Shown one piece after another: positions 5,968-11,684 of a stretch of 11,684 nucleotides of DNA (position 1 is the first letter of the stretch; every line of letters starts with the position of its first letter). Source of the DNA: Selenomonas sp. Its GTDB lineage: Bacteria > Bacillota > Negativicutes > Selenomonadales > Selenomonadaceae. The notes under the pieces were generated by a model. It was not told the DNA's origin. It was given only the letters and a program-made list of their open reading frames with translations, and made no database searches. The stretch lies in contig DOYB01000223.1 in assembly GCA_003518745.1 (NCBI GenBank), positions 1 to 11,684 on the forward strand, written 5' to 3'. A program made the position numbers and the translations under genes.

Positions 5968-6939
5968 ATGTCGAAAATCGCAATCGCAAGGACCAATGAA
6001 CTAAGCCGTGAGGAATGGTTGAAGCTCCGTCAGAGGGGTATCGGTGGCAGTGATGCTGCCGTTGCCTGTGGCCTTTCCCGTTGGAAATCACGTCTGATGC
6101 TGTACCTCGAAAAGACCAGTGCAGAGGTAGATGAGACCAATACCGAATGCATGTACTGGGGAACGGTCATGGAGCCGGTTCTACGTCAGGAGTTCGCTAA
6201 GAGGACAGGCTTCAAGGTTCAGGAGATTCCTTTCATGTTTGCCTACAGGGAATACCCTTGGATGCTTGCCAACATTGACGGCCTTGTGACGGAGCCAGAC
6301 GGAACAAAAGCCCTCTTGGAGATTAAGACCGCTAACGGATTCAAGGCAAAGGAGTGGGAGGATGGCCTGCCTCAAGAATACTACCTCCAAATTCAGCACT
6401 ATCTTGCTGTCTGTGACCTGCCAAAAGCCTACGTCGCCGTACTTATCGGCGGGAATGACTTCCGTTATTTCCCGATAGGCCGTGATGAGGAGACGATTCA
6501 GCTGATTATTGCTTTGGAGGCCGAATTCTGGTCATACGTCGAGAAGCAGGAACAGCCACCTGTAGACGAAAAATCAGGAGATGGATTAGCAATGCTTTAC
6601 CCGAAGAGTGACAGCAAGACGACAATCCTCCTCCCTGAAGAAGCAGATAGCATCATAAGCGGATACATGGAAATCAAGAACGTTATGGATGAACTGAAAC
6701 CGGAACTGGATAAGTACGAGAATCAGCTCAAGGCCATGATGAAAACTGCTGCCTGTGCCAAGACCCCGCAAGGCTATACCGTCAAGTGGCAGACAACGAC
6801 ATCCACCAGAATAGATACGATCAGGCTAAAGAAAGAGAAGCCAGAAATCGCGGCCGAATTTTCCGTCACAAGTTCGAGCCGTAGGTTCAGTATCACAGAG
6901 CCAAAGGCAGAATCTGAGGCAACGTCAAAGGCATCCTGA
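5968..6939 (+). CDS. YqaJ-family viral recombinase exonuclease (lambda-exo-like)
   Basis: This 323-residue protein is a lambda-type 5'-3' exonuclease of the YqaJ family, a PD-(D/E)XK fold that resects duplex ends for strand annealing. The N-terminal RGIGGSDAAVACGLSRW block is the family hallmark. The catalytic core shows Glu69 (WGTVMEP), Asp104 (ANIDGLV), Glu118-x-Lys120 (LLEIKTA) and the QIQHYLAV glutamine helix (141-148). The tail (about 215-290) carries a long helical segment, as in other phage homologues. AAGGAGG at 5953-5959 places the start at 5968 rather than at the ATG at 5938. A recombination gene normally travels with an annealing protein, and the best candidate is the 7740-8468 product about 800 bp downstream. 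Confidence 0.93.
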   Translation: MSKIAIARTNELSREEWLKLRQRGIGGSDAAVACGLSRWKSRLMLYLEKTSAEVDETNTECMYWGTVMEPVLRQEFAKRTGFKVQEIPFMFAYREYPWMLANIDGLVTEPDGTKALLEIKTANGFKAKEWEDGLPQEYYLQIQHYLAVCDLPKAYVAVLIGGNDFRYFPIGRDEETIQLIIALEAEFWSYVEKQEQPPVDEKSGDGLAMLYPKSDSKTTILLPEEADSIISGYMEIKNVMDELKPELDKYENQLKAMMKTAACAKTPQGYTVKWQTTTSTRIDTIRLKKEKPEIAAEFSVTSSSRRFSITEPKAESEATSKAS

Positions 6940-6949
6940 GTATTCATCA

Positions 6950-6979
6950 GCCGTCGGGCAAATGCTCGGCGGCTCTTCT
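6950..6979 (+). terminator. Hairpin after the YqaJ gene
   Basis: GCCGTCGGGC pairs with GCTCGGCGGC in ten pairs (two wobbles) around AAAT. Only TCTTCT follows, so termination is probably weak. It may stabilise the upstream mRNA. Confidence 0.55.
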
Positions 6980-6998
6980 ATGAAAGGAGATTGAGACC

Positions 6999-7217
6999 AT
7001 GAGAAAGACCGTTTATCGCAGTGTTACCGTCTACGTCAAGCAGACCATTGAATATGAATCCAAAGCTGACCTAGCGGATAAGATTGATGAACTTGAGAAC
7101 CGTATCTGTCTGGATATTGGAGCCATGCAGGACGGAGGCTGTTCCGAATATGACTATCGCATTGGAAGTATCGATAGCGTAAAGAAATCGGACTTCCCTC
7201 ATTGGATGTTCAAGTGA
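6999..7217 (+). CDS. Small protein of unknown function
   Basis: I do not recognise this 72-residue protein. It has a beta-rich start (KTVYRSVTVYVKQTIEYES), a helix (KADLADKIDELENRI) and a C-terminal aromatic stretch ending DFPHWMFK. It has no signal peptide, membrane segment or metal motif. AAAGGAGA about ten bases upstream supports the start. It sits alone between two hairpins, which suggests an independently processed message in the same train. The alternating hydrophobic beginning followed by a helix suggests a small alpha/beta fold. No function is proposed. Confidence 0.65.
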   Translation: MRKTVYRSVTVYVKQTIEYESKADLADKIDELENRICLDIGAMQDGGCSEYDYRIGSIDSVKKSDFPHWMFK

Positions 7218-7225
7218 GAATCACA

Positions 7226-7257
7226 GGCAGCAGGAGAAATCTTGCTGCCGCTTTTTT
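7226..7257 (+). terminator. Rho-independent terminator with GAAA tetraloop
   Basis: GGCAGCAGGA pairs with TCTTGCTGCC in ten pairs (one wobble) around a GAAA tetraloop. GC and six T follow. It starts eight bases after the stop codon of the 72-residue gene. Confidence 0.82.
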
Positions 7258-7294
7258 AATTCTACTGAGTAGAAAAGTTGAAAGGAGCATCATC

Positions 7295-7489
7295 ATGGAG
7301 AAATTTTTTCTAGGAGAAGACCTTGACCGAGCCGAAAGGGCAGCCAGATTACTGCATAGGCTGACAGGAAAGACAGTCTACATCAATGAGGACTTCGGCA
7401 GTGACAGTGAAGATGATCCCTGGGGCTTTTTCGTGAGTACCTGCCCTGGAAAGGATGTTTATCGTGAAATTGGAGGAGAAGCAAAATGA
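7295..7489 (+). CDS. Small acidic protein of unknown function
   Basis: This 64-residue acidic protein is unrecognised. It starts MEKFFLGEDLDRAERAARLLHRL, a helical segment, followed by TGKTVYINEDFG, a DSEDDPWGFFVST strand and a short tail. The start at 7295 follows AAAGGAG (7281-7287). The longer frame from 7202 would run across the terminator hairpin and is rejected. Its TGA overlaps the next gene's ATG (the ATGA at 7486-7489), a sign of translational coupling, and GGAGGAG for the next gene lies inside this gene. No fold or partner is evident. Confidence 0.66.
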   Translation: MEKFFLGEDLDRAERAARLLHRLTGKTVYINEDFGSDSEDDPWGFFVSTCPGKDVYREIGGEAK

Positions 7490-7683
7490 AAGAGAATACC
7501 GTAAAAGCCAGAATCCACTCCTTGAATGGAGAATTTGCTGATGTAACCATCGTCGAATATCAAGATTGCAATAACGTTGTAGCTGAATATCGCGGTCACT
7601 ACTATAGTGCTGTCTTCAACCCATTCGCTGGTTGCTACTACGTCGATGACAAGTATGGCCTGATTCCCGATTACCGGAAGTGA
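7486..7683 (+). CDS. Small beta-rich protein of unknown function
   Basis: This 65-residue protein is unrecognised. The sequence has alternating hydrophobic segments (KARIHSLNGEFADVTIVEY, NNVVAEYRGHYYSAVFN, CYYVDD) that suggest a small beta-barrel. It starts in the last codons of the preceding gene through an ATGA overlap, with GGAGGAG six bases before the overlap, so the two proteins are probably made in linked amounts. It ends 56 bp before the 7740 gene. Aromatic and charged beta strands would fit a nucleic-acid-binding fold, but that is only a possibility. Confidence 0.6.
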   Translation: MKENTVKARIHSLNGEFADVTIVEYQDCNNVVAEYRGHYYSAVFNPFAGCYYVDDKYGLIPDYRK

Positions 7684-7739
7684 TTGAATTGAGAACCCCG
7701 CACCAAAATATGTCATTTAATGAGAAAGGATGTATCATT

Positions 7740-8468
7740 ATGAAAATCGAAGAAATCCGCGAAGCATTGAAAAACAAGGCTCAGAGCCTGAATATCACTC
7801 CAGTAACCCTGGCTACTCCCGTGCAGGAACAGGCAGCACCAGCGACCACCCCAAAACCGCGCCAGAAATCTCAGCCGGTATCAGAAACGCCTGCTGTTGT
7901 GGTTCCTCTTAACGCTCAACATGATCCTGCACCAGTGCCAACACCAGTAGCCGTAGAGCAGAAGCCTACACGCAAGGCACCAGCAAGAAATCCCAGAGCC
8001 AAGACGAAGGGGGCTGATTCACTATCGGATATCGAAGCCGTTGTTGCTGAACACTTGAGAGCAGGCGTTGATTACAATACGATTCCTGGATGCGGAAGAA
8101 AGCCAGCACTCCTGAAATCGGGGGCTGAAGTCCTCTGCTCCGTCTTTGGGTTCCGTACCACGAGCGAGGTCATAAACAGGGTAATGGAATTGGAGAAGGG
8201 GTTCGCTTTATATGAGGTGAAGACAACCGTGTTCGATGCCGATAGGAATATCAGGGCTGTTGGCCTTGGCTCCTGCAACAGTCATGAGAAGAAGTACATC
8301 AAACAAGGACTCGCCATGTCAGCAAACACGATACTCAAGATGGCCCGCAAGCGTTCGTATGTCGATGCAATCCTATCGGCAACGGCGGCCAGCAGGGTTT
8401 TCACGCAGGATATAGAGGAACTGTCCTCCATAGGAATGGATCATCAGAAAGAGTCTGATAATCAATAA
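7740..8468 (+). CDS. Probable DNA recombination protein with conserved C-terminal domain (candidate annealing partner of YqaJ)
   Basis: This 242-residue protein has a short N-terminal helix, a Pro/Ala/Thr-rich linker (about 25-95) and a compact C-terminal domain (about 97-225). Visible blocks are GVDYNTIPGCGRKPALLKSGAEVL, GFALYEVKTTVFD, VGLGSCNSHEKKY and ANTILKMARKRSYVDAILSATAASRVFTQDIEEL. I recognise this as a recurrent phage/plasmid protein but cannot name the family with certainty. The pattern of a lysine-rich helix and G-x-G-S-C-N loop recalls single-strand annealing proteins. No RecT, Erf or Bet gene is visible, and the exonuclease is close by, which favours this as its partner. The ATG at 7740 follows GAAAGGA at nine-base spacing. 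No terminator follows before the next promoter. Confidence 0.6.
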   Translation: MKIEEIREALKNKAQSLNITPVTLATPVQEQAAPATTPKPRQKSQPVSETPAVVVPLNAQHDPAPVPTPVAVEQKPTRKAPARNPRAKTKGADSLSDIEAVVAEHLRAGVDYNTIPGCGRKPALLKSGAEVLCSVFGFRTTSEVINRVMELEKGFALYEVKTTVFDADRNIRAVGLGSCNSHEKKYIKQGLAMSANTILKMARKRSYVDAILSATAASRVFTQDIEELSSIGMDHQKESDNQ

Positions 8469-8483
8469 ATTTAGTGATTTCCA

Positions 8484-8512
8484 TTGACTACAAACAACAA
8501 TTGTGATATCAT
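8484..8512 (+). promoter_or_regulatory. Sigma70-type promoter for the D5 helicase gene
   Basis: TTGACT (8484-8489) and TATCAT (8507-8512) are exactly 17 bp apart. TGA sits immediately before the -10 box (extended -10). Transcription should begin near 8519, so the D5 mRNA would carry a leader of about 380 nt. Confidence 0.82.
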
Positions 8513-8656
8513 GAATGTGGTTAAGTCACTACTTCTTATAACGAACCACGGTTGCAAGCCTATTCACTCTTCCATATCGCCAGATATGGGTTCATAATGA
8601 AATTTGCCGTTGTTCGTTCTCTGTACATGTACTTTCCTGATAAGTTTGAGGGTATC

Positions 8657-8709
8657 GGGAGCTTGCTGATAGATAAACCTTTGGGTTTAGTATCGGCGGC
8701 TCCCTTTTT
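8657..8709 (+). terminator. Terminator-like hairpin (attenuator candidate) in the D5 leader
   Basis: GGGAGC pairs with GCTCCC at the base, CTGATA with TATCGG in the middle and TAAACC with GGTTTA at the top, around TTTG. Small internal loops separate the stems. Five T follow at 8705-8709. It would stop transcripts about 190 nt after the predicted start. Confidence 0.65.
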
Positions 8710-8724
8710 GCGTCTCAGGTTTCA

Positions 8725-8772
8725 AAGAACCTGTTCCGGGCACCGATACGAAAGGTCACGGAGCAGGTTCTT
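8725..8772 (+). promoter_or_regulatory. 13-bp hairpin with 22-nt loop in the D5 leader
   Basis: AAGAACCTGTTCC pairs with GGAGCAGGTTCTT over 13 bp with one G-T. The 22-nt loop contains CCGATAC, complementary to GTATCGG at 8652-8658 and again at 8690-8696, so it can pair with either flank of the preceding hairpin. Confidence 0.75.
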
Positions 8773-8898
8773 ATATTATCAGGAAGGGGGTTATTACAAA
8801 ATGGATCCAGTTTAGACTCACTATTATGAGAGTTCCATATGACGTATTAACATGTGTTGCGAATGCACCGGCATTCACAGAAAGGATTAGTGATTATA

Positions 8899-10461
8899 AT
8901 GAAAACATCCAATAATATAGAGGTACCAGTACCAAGCAACAATGAAGCAACCGTTGTCATAGACAGCCAGACTCACAACGAGGAAATTACTGCAAGTTCC
9001 CTTCCCCATGACAGCAATGAGGTACCCACCACAGACAGCACCGGAGATGCCACAGCTCAGGATTCCGATGATAACAAGGAGTTGCCGTCAGAAAATGAGA
9101 ATCTACATGAAGAAGAAAACGCGCGCGAATTTTGGAATTCCCTTGCAGCATTTCCAGGAAAGAACTTCGTACATAACATTGTGAATGCAATAAGGAATCG
9201 TTTCCATATTGCCGCGAATGCCAAACTGGGATGTCTCTTCATTTATGACCCAAAAGAAGGGCGTTTCATAGAAAAATCTAGGGATCTATTCCCTGTTTGG
9301 CTCCATGATGCTGTATCTGGAACGGATTGCGAAGAACGTCTTTCAAGCAGCATCACAAATGAAATTTTTTCCCAGCTCCTTGCCAGAGCACGGCAGATGA
9401 CAATTGAGGACTTCGATAAGGATGAACGGTACCTCAATGTCCTCAATGGTGTCATTGACCTTGATTCTGGAGAGTTTATGCAACACGATCCAAAGTTCCA
9501 TTTCCGCAGTGTCATCACTGCGAAATATAACAACACAGACTCAGCATCCCCCGTCAACTTCCTTAGTATGCTCAAGCAGGTATTTGACACTGAAGAAGAT
9601 CAGAAGCGCTTTTTGGAAAGCCTTGCTTACCTGATTTCAAGTACATATTCTGCGAAAAAAGCTTTTGTATACATCGGGAGATCTAACACTGGCAAGAGCG
9701 TCATATTGCGTCTTATAACGGAAATGATAGGCAGAGAGTTCGTCTCAAATATTCCGCTCGAAAGGCTCTCTGATAGGTTTGCAATCCACACGCTCTGCGG
9801 AAAGAAAATCAATATCTGCGGAGAACATGAGAGCAGTCAAAGTATAAAAAAGGCAAGTGTTTTCAAGGAACTGATTGGCGGCGACTGGATGGATGCTGAA
9901 CCCAAAGGGGTCGATCATTACAGTTTTAGAGCCAGAACGAAATGCCTTTTCGCATGCAACAAGATGCCGGAATTCAAATCTACGCTGATGGAAGAAGCTC
10001 TCTATAACCGTTTCATTTTCGTTGAGTTCAAAAACCCCATCCCAGAAGGAAAACGCATCGAAAACTTTGATGAGATTCTATCTCAGGAAAAGGACGGCAT
10101 CCTCAAACTTCTCGTTGATGAAATGATCAAATTGAGGCAGGGTGGCTACAAGTTTACGCAAACAGCTTCATCGGATGCCTTGATGGAAGCATTCAAAGGC
10201 CAGAAAGACGATATAGGCCAGTTTGTGGAGGATTGCTGTGAGCTCTCAGCGGATTCGAATACCCCCGTTTATAGGCTCAACGAAAAATATGATACATATT
10301 GTGAAGAAAACTGCCTGAGGAAGGTGACTCCGTATATGTTCATCAAGGGTCTCATGGAAACTTTTCCCACACTTGAAAAACGTAAAGCACGGGAAGGGAA
10401 AGGCAATCCACGCTGGTGCGTAAAAGGACTCAAGATAAAAGAATCAAATAACGTGGCATAA
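8899..10461 (+). CDS. D5-type superfamily 3 helicase (phage/plasmid replication)
   Basis: This 520-residue protein has the C-terminal half of D5/P4-type primase-helicases. After an acidic Ser/Thr-rich, probably disordered N-terminus (1-75), the D5-N helical region includes ERYLNVLNGVIDLDSGEF (177-193). The SF3 ATPase follows: Walker A GRSNTGKS (260-267), Walker B with INICGEHESS (304-313), the motif C asparagine in FACNKMPEF (351-359) and an arginine in NRFIFVEF. A winged-helix-like tail ends the protein (about 450-510). There is no TOPRIM or archaeo-eukaryotic primase domain, so it is helicase-only or relies on a separate primase. ATG 8899 is used because the upstream extension is short, poorly conserved in character, and includes the AAAGGA. 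It has its own promoter and leader, and is followed by repeats that may be its origin. Confidence 0.9.
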   Translation: MKTSNNIEVPVPSNNEATVVIDSQTHNEEITASSLPHDSNEVPTTDSTGDATAQDSDDNKELPSENENLHEEENAREFWNSLAAFPGKNFVHNIVNAIRNRFHIAANAKLGCLFIYDPKEGRFIEKSRDLFPVWLHDAVSGTDCEERLSSSITNEIFSQLLARARQMTIEDFDKDERYLNVLNGVIDLDSGEFMQHDPKFHFRSVITAKYNNTDSASPVNFLSMLKQVFDTEEDQKRFLESLAYLISSTYSAKKAFVYIGRSNTGKSVILRLITEMIGREFVSNIPLERLSDRFAIHTLCGKKINICGEHESSQSIKKASVFKELIGGDWMDAEPKGVDHYSFRARTKCLFACNKMPEFKSTLMEEALYNRFIFVEFKNPIPEGKRIENFDEILSQEKDGILKLLVDEMIKLRQGGYKFTQTASSDALMEAFKGQKDDIGQFVEDCCELSADSNTPVYRLNEKYDTYCEENCLRKVTPYMFIKGLMETFPTLEKRKAREGKGNPRWCVKGLKIKESNNVA

Positions 10462-10465
10462 TCAC

Positions 10466-10479
10466 TGGAACAATGGAAC
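10466..10479 (+). repeat. TGGAACAnTGGAAC motif, copy A
   Basis: TGGAACAATGGAAC begins four bases after the D5 helicase stop codon. It is itself two TGGAAC half-sites eight bases apart. Two further copies lie at 10582-10595 (same strand) and 10869-10882 (opposite strand). Confidence 0.8.
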
Positions 10480-10506
10480 TTGAGCGTGTGATTATACGCT
10501 CATGTG

Positions 10507-10527
10507 GCCCCCGCTTAATGTGGGGGC
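10507..10527 (+). terminator. GC-rich hairpin after the D5 helicase gene
   Basis: GCCCCCGC pairs with GTGGGGGC in eight pairs (one G-T) around TTAAT. No T run follows, so it may be a weak or factor-assisted terminator, or an mRNA end stabiliser. A second small inverted repeat, GAGCGT/ACGCTC, lies just before it. Confidence 0.5.
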
Positions 10528-10581
10528 TATACCATTACCTACGGTTGAAGAAGAAAAAGATGAAATGAACTTAAATTTTTC

Positions 10582-10595
10582 TGGAACATTGGAAC
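10582..10595 (+). repeat. TGGAACAnTGGAAC motif, copy B (left arm of an inverted pair)
   Basis: TGGAACATTGGAAC sits in the context TTTTTCTGGAACATTGGAAC. The surrounding 23 bp match the reverse complement of the region at 10862-10884 with few differences, forming inverted repeats about 300 bp apart. Confidence 0.82.
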
Positions 10596-10868
10596 ACCAG
10601 TATTGAAAAGTCAGTCCCCGCCTTCGGCGTACAAGCCAACGAACATCCGACTATATAGGCCGGTGACATCATGCAAGCTATGTCAAAACTAAACGTCTGC
10701 CGTCTCTACCTAATGCCCGTTAGTGTGGCCTCAGCTCCCTTCCTTCCGTGCATATCAAGGGTAGATAATGAACCATCTTTAGCCGCAGAGTAGCATCTCA
10801 GGAGAGAGATTGGGCATGATTATGAGAGCCGGAGGTATAGAGTAAGAATAGTCTTTATTAACTCGGAT

Positions 10869-10882
10869 GTTCCAGTGTTCCA
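10869..10882 (-). repeat. TGGAACAnTGGAAC motif, copy C (right arm of an inverted pair)
   Basis: Read on the minus strand this is TGGAACACTGGAAC, preceded by TTTTC as in copy B. Together with B it brackets a non-coding interval. Confidence 0.82.
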
Positions 10883-11040
10883 GAAAATATTAACCCTGCC
10901 GGTCTATTTTTTTGGCCAAAACTGAAGCAGGATATTCACCGGATCCAACGCTTACTTCATGTCCGGGGAACTGGCTACCTTACTTTCAGGTAGGTATGTA
11001 GAACTGAAGATGCTCCCATTGCCAACGTAGAAGCCTCCTG

Positions 11041-11512
11041 TCAATTCGCAAGATTGCCGATTCGATGACGAGTGCGGGACGGAGAATTGATAGCAAGACA
11101 GTAGAAAAATATCTAAATGGCTTACAGGATAGCATGCTTATATATCAGGCAGAACGTTTTGATATCCGAGGGAAGGATATACTGAAGATAAATCCTAAGT
11201 ATTATGTGGTGGATGCTACCCTTCGTTACCTGAAAATAGGCAGTCATGGAAGTGACACTGGGCACATTCTTGAAAATACCGTTTATCTGGAGCTGTTACG
11301 TCGTGGTTATGAGGTTTATGTTGGTGCTATGACAAAGGGTGAGAGAATCAACCCTTCAGCCTGATGTGATGGAAAGAGAACTGGGGCCGCTACAACGGAT
11401 TAAAGACAACTACCCCAAGTATCTGCTTACCCTAGATGAAATCGAATCTACAGCAGACTATGCCGGCATATGCAAGCAGAACGTATTGAAATGGTTATTA
11501 GATCAAAATTGA
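11041..11512 (+). pseudogene. Truncated, internally deleted DUF4143-type ATPase remnant
   Basis: This is the C-terminal part of an AAA ATPase with a DUF4143 domain. The first reading frame gives SIRKIADSMTSAGRRIDSKTVEKYL through GHILENTVYLELLRRGYEVYVG, the family's signature, and then runs to a TGA at 11362-11364. In another frame the tail resumes with STLQPDVMERELGPLQ, YPKYLLTLDEI and NVLKWLL, ending at TGA 11510-11512. Between VYVGAMTKGE (near 11340) and the resumed tail, a block normally carrying the E-(I/V)-DFV and YYQV strands is missing. The ATPase half upstream is also absent. It is therefore a decayed fragment with a 5' truncation and an out-of-frame internal deletion. It may mark an old insertion or deletion boundary. 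Confidence 0.85.
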
Positions 11513-11684
11513 GAAAAAAATAGAGCAGGCAGCAGGCACTGATTTGGATGTTCTTGCTTTGCTTGCTTTTAATATATATGCTTTATATGCTTTAGGCGCC
11601 TACGAGTCCAGTAATTACGCTGGTTTGCGGCTCCATTGTGAGACGGATTGTGACCTATGACGAGACGGATTGTGACCAAATTTA
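11513..11684. other. AT-rich non-coding right edge with short repeats
   Basis: No gene is visible. The stretch contains GCAGGCAGCAGGCA, TGCTT-rich repeats including two 9-bp units of TATATGCTT (about 11575-11592), a perfect palindrome TAGGCGCCTA (11593-11602) and the 22-bp-spaced repeats at the end. Low complexity and repeat content are typical of a replication or segregation site. Confidence 0.5.
11640..11677. repeat. Two copies of GAGACGGATTGTGACC with 22-bp period
   Basis: Identical 16-bp units lie at 11640-11655 and 11662-11677, so the repeat period is 22 bp, the same as the iterons at 221-286, although the sequence differs. The array runs to the window edge and may continue beyond it. 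It may be an iteron set for a second replication or partition protein outside the window. Confidence 0.8.

Larger units (their letters stand above)
8513..8898 (+). promoter_or_regulatory. Structured untranslated leader of the D5 helicase gene
   Basis: This 386-nt stretch holds no convincing gene. It contains several hairpins: CCATATC/GATATGG with a GCCA loop at 8572-8589, closed further by GAACC/GGTTC; the terminator-like structure at 8657-8709; and a 13-bp hairpin at 8725-8772. A tiny frame, MDPV, at 8801-8815 has a strong ribosome binding site (GGAAGGGGG). The region ends with AAAGGA for the D5 gene. Density of paired elements and its position after a strong promoter suggest attenuation control, or an origin or copy-number RNA. 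Confidence 0.6.
10462..11040. other. Non-coding structured region between D5 helicase and DUF4143 relic
   Basis: No gene is supported in this 579-nt stretch. It holds the TGGAAC repeats, the GC-rich hairpin at 10507-10527, a CGCC-TTC-GGCG hairpin near 10618-10628, an inverted repeat TGACAT/ATGTCA (10664-10669 with 10680-10685), long-range ATGCCC/GGGCAT complements inside the inverted-repeat interval, a perfect 12-bp palindrome TTTTGGCCAAAA at 10910-10921, and a CTACCT/AGGTAG hairpin (10975-10993). The density of symmetric elements directly after a replicative helicase suits an origin or a structured RNA. Confidence 0.5.

Noticed and set aside
7202..7294. N-terminal extension of the 64-residue protein
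   Set aside because: It would be translated through the GAAA-loop terminator, and a strong ribosome binding site supports 7295.
8552..8815. 87-codon frame in the D5 leader
   Set aside because: It starts at TTG without a ribosome binding site and spans the stable hairpins. The composition looks like translated structured RNA.
10578..10886. Group II intron or transposon-associated RNA in the interval between inverted repeats
   Set aside because: I could not find a domain V-like hairpin with the expected conserved bases or a linked transposase or reverse transcriptase. Only the inverted repeats are secure.
1..11684. Circular molecule with overlapping ends
   Set aside because: The first and last bases share no overlap, so closure cannot be shown from this window, though it is not excluded.

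Overview
The window looks like part, or possibly all, of a plasmid or integrated plasmid/phage-like element from a low-to-mid GC Bacillota. Nearly every gene has a strong AAGGAG/AGGAGG ribosome binding site. The styles of the Rpn nuclease, the ArdC-like protein and the DUF4143 relic suggest an anaerobic gut or rumen lineage, perhaps Negativicutes. That assignment is inference from general protein character, not a database result. There is no rRNA, tRNA or CRISPR, and no recognisable transposase, integrase, relaxase or partition gene. The two ends do not overlap, so circularity cannot be shown.

Layout. Positions 1-288 hold an AT-rich segment, a GC-rich hairpin and three perfectly spaced 22-bp tandem repeats (iterons), directly next to the 3' end of a leftward gene for a probable theta-type replication initiator (289-1296, minus strand). 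Everything else recognised reads rightward. An Rpn-type PD-(D/E)XK nuclease (1478-2305) ends at a strong terminator. A long train of accessory genes follows: two tandem 116-residue paralogues ending in QxxLF motifs, a ComF-like phosphoribosyltransferase, a RadC-family JAMM protein, an ArdC-like antirestriction protein, a small zinc-knuckle protein, a YubB/Api92-like protein, a YqaJ exonuclease, three small unknown proteins, and a protein with a conserved C-terminal domain that may be the exonuclease's annealing partner (7740-8468). Terminator-like hairpins separate many of these genes.

A clear sigma70-type promoter (8484-8512) then drives a roughly 380-nt structured leader that contains a terminator-like hairpin. 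The leader precedes a D5-type superfamily 3 helicase (8899-10461). After the helicase come about 580 nt of structured non-coding DNA with three copies of a TGGAACAnTGGAAC motif, then a decayed DUF4143 ATPase remnant (11041-11512). The right edge is AT-rich and carries a second pair of repeats, again spaced 22 bp apart.

How the genes may work together. Rep plus iterons and the D5 helicase are two potential replication systems. The YqaJ exonuclease and the 7740-8468 protein may form a recombination pair. ArdC and possibly Rpn, RadC and the phosphoribosyltransferase look like establishment or anti-defence accessories. The most interesting unexplained elements are the duplicated genes with C-terminal sliding-clamp-like motifs, the attenuator-like leader of the helicase gene, and the repeat arrays.
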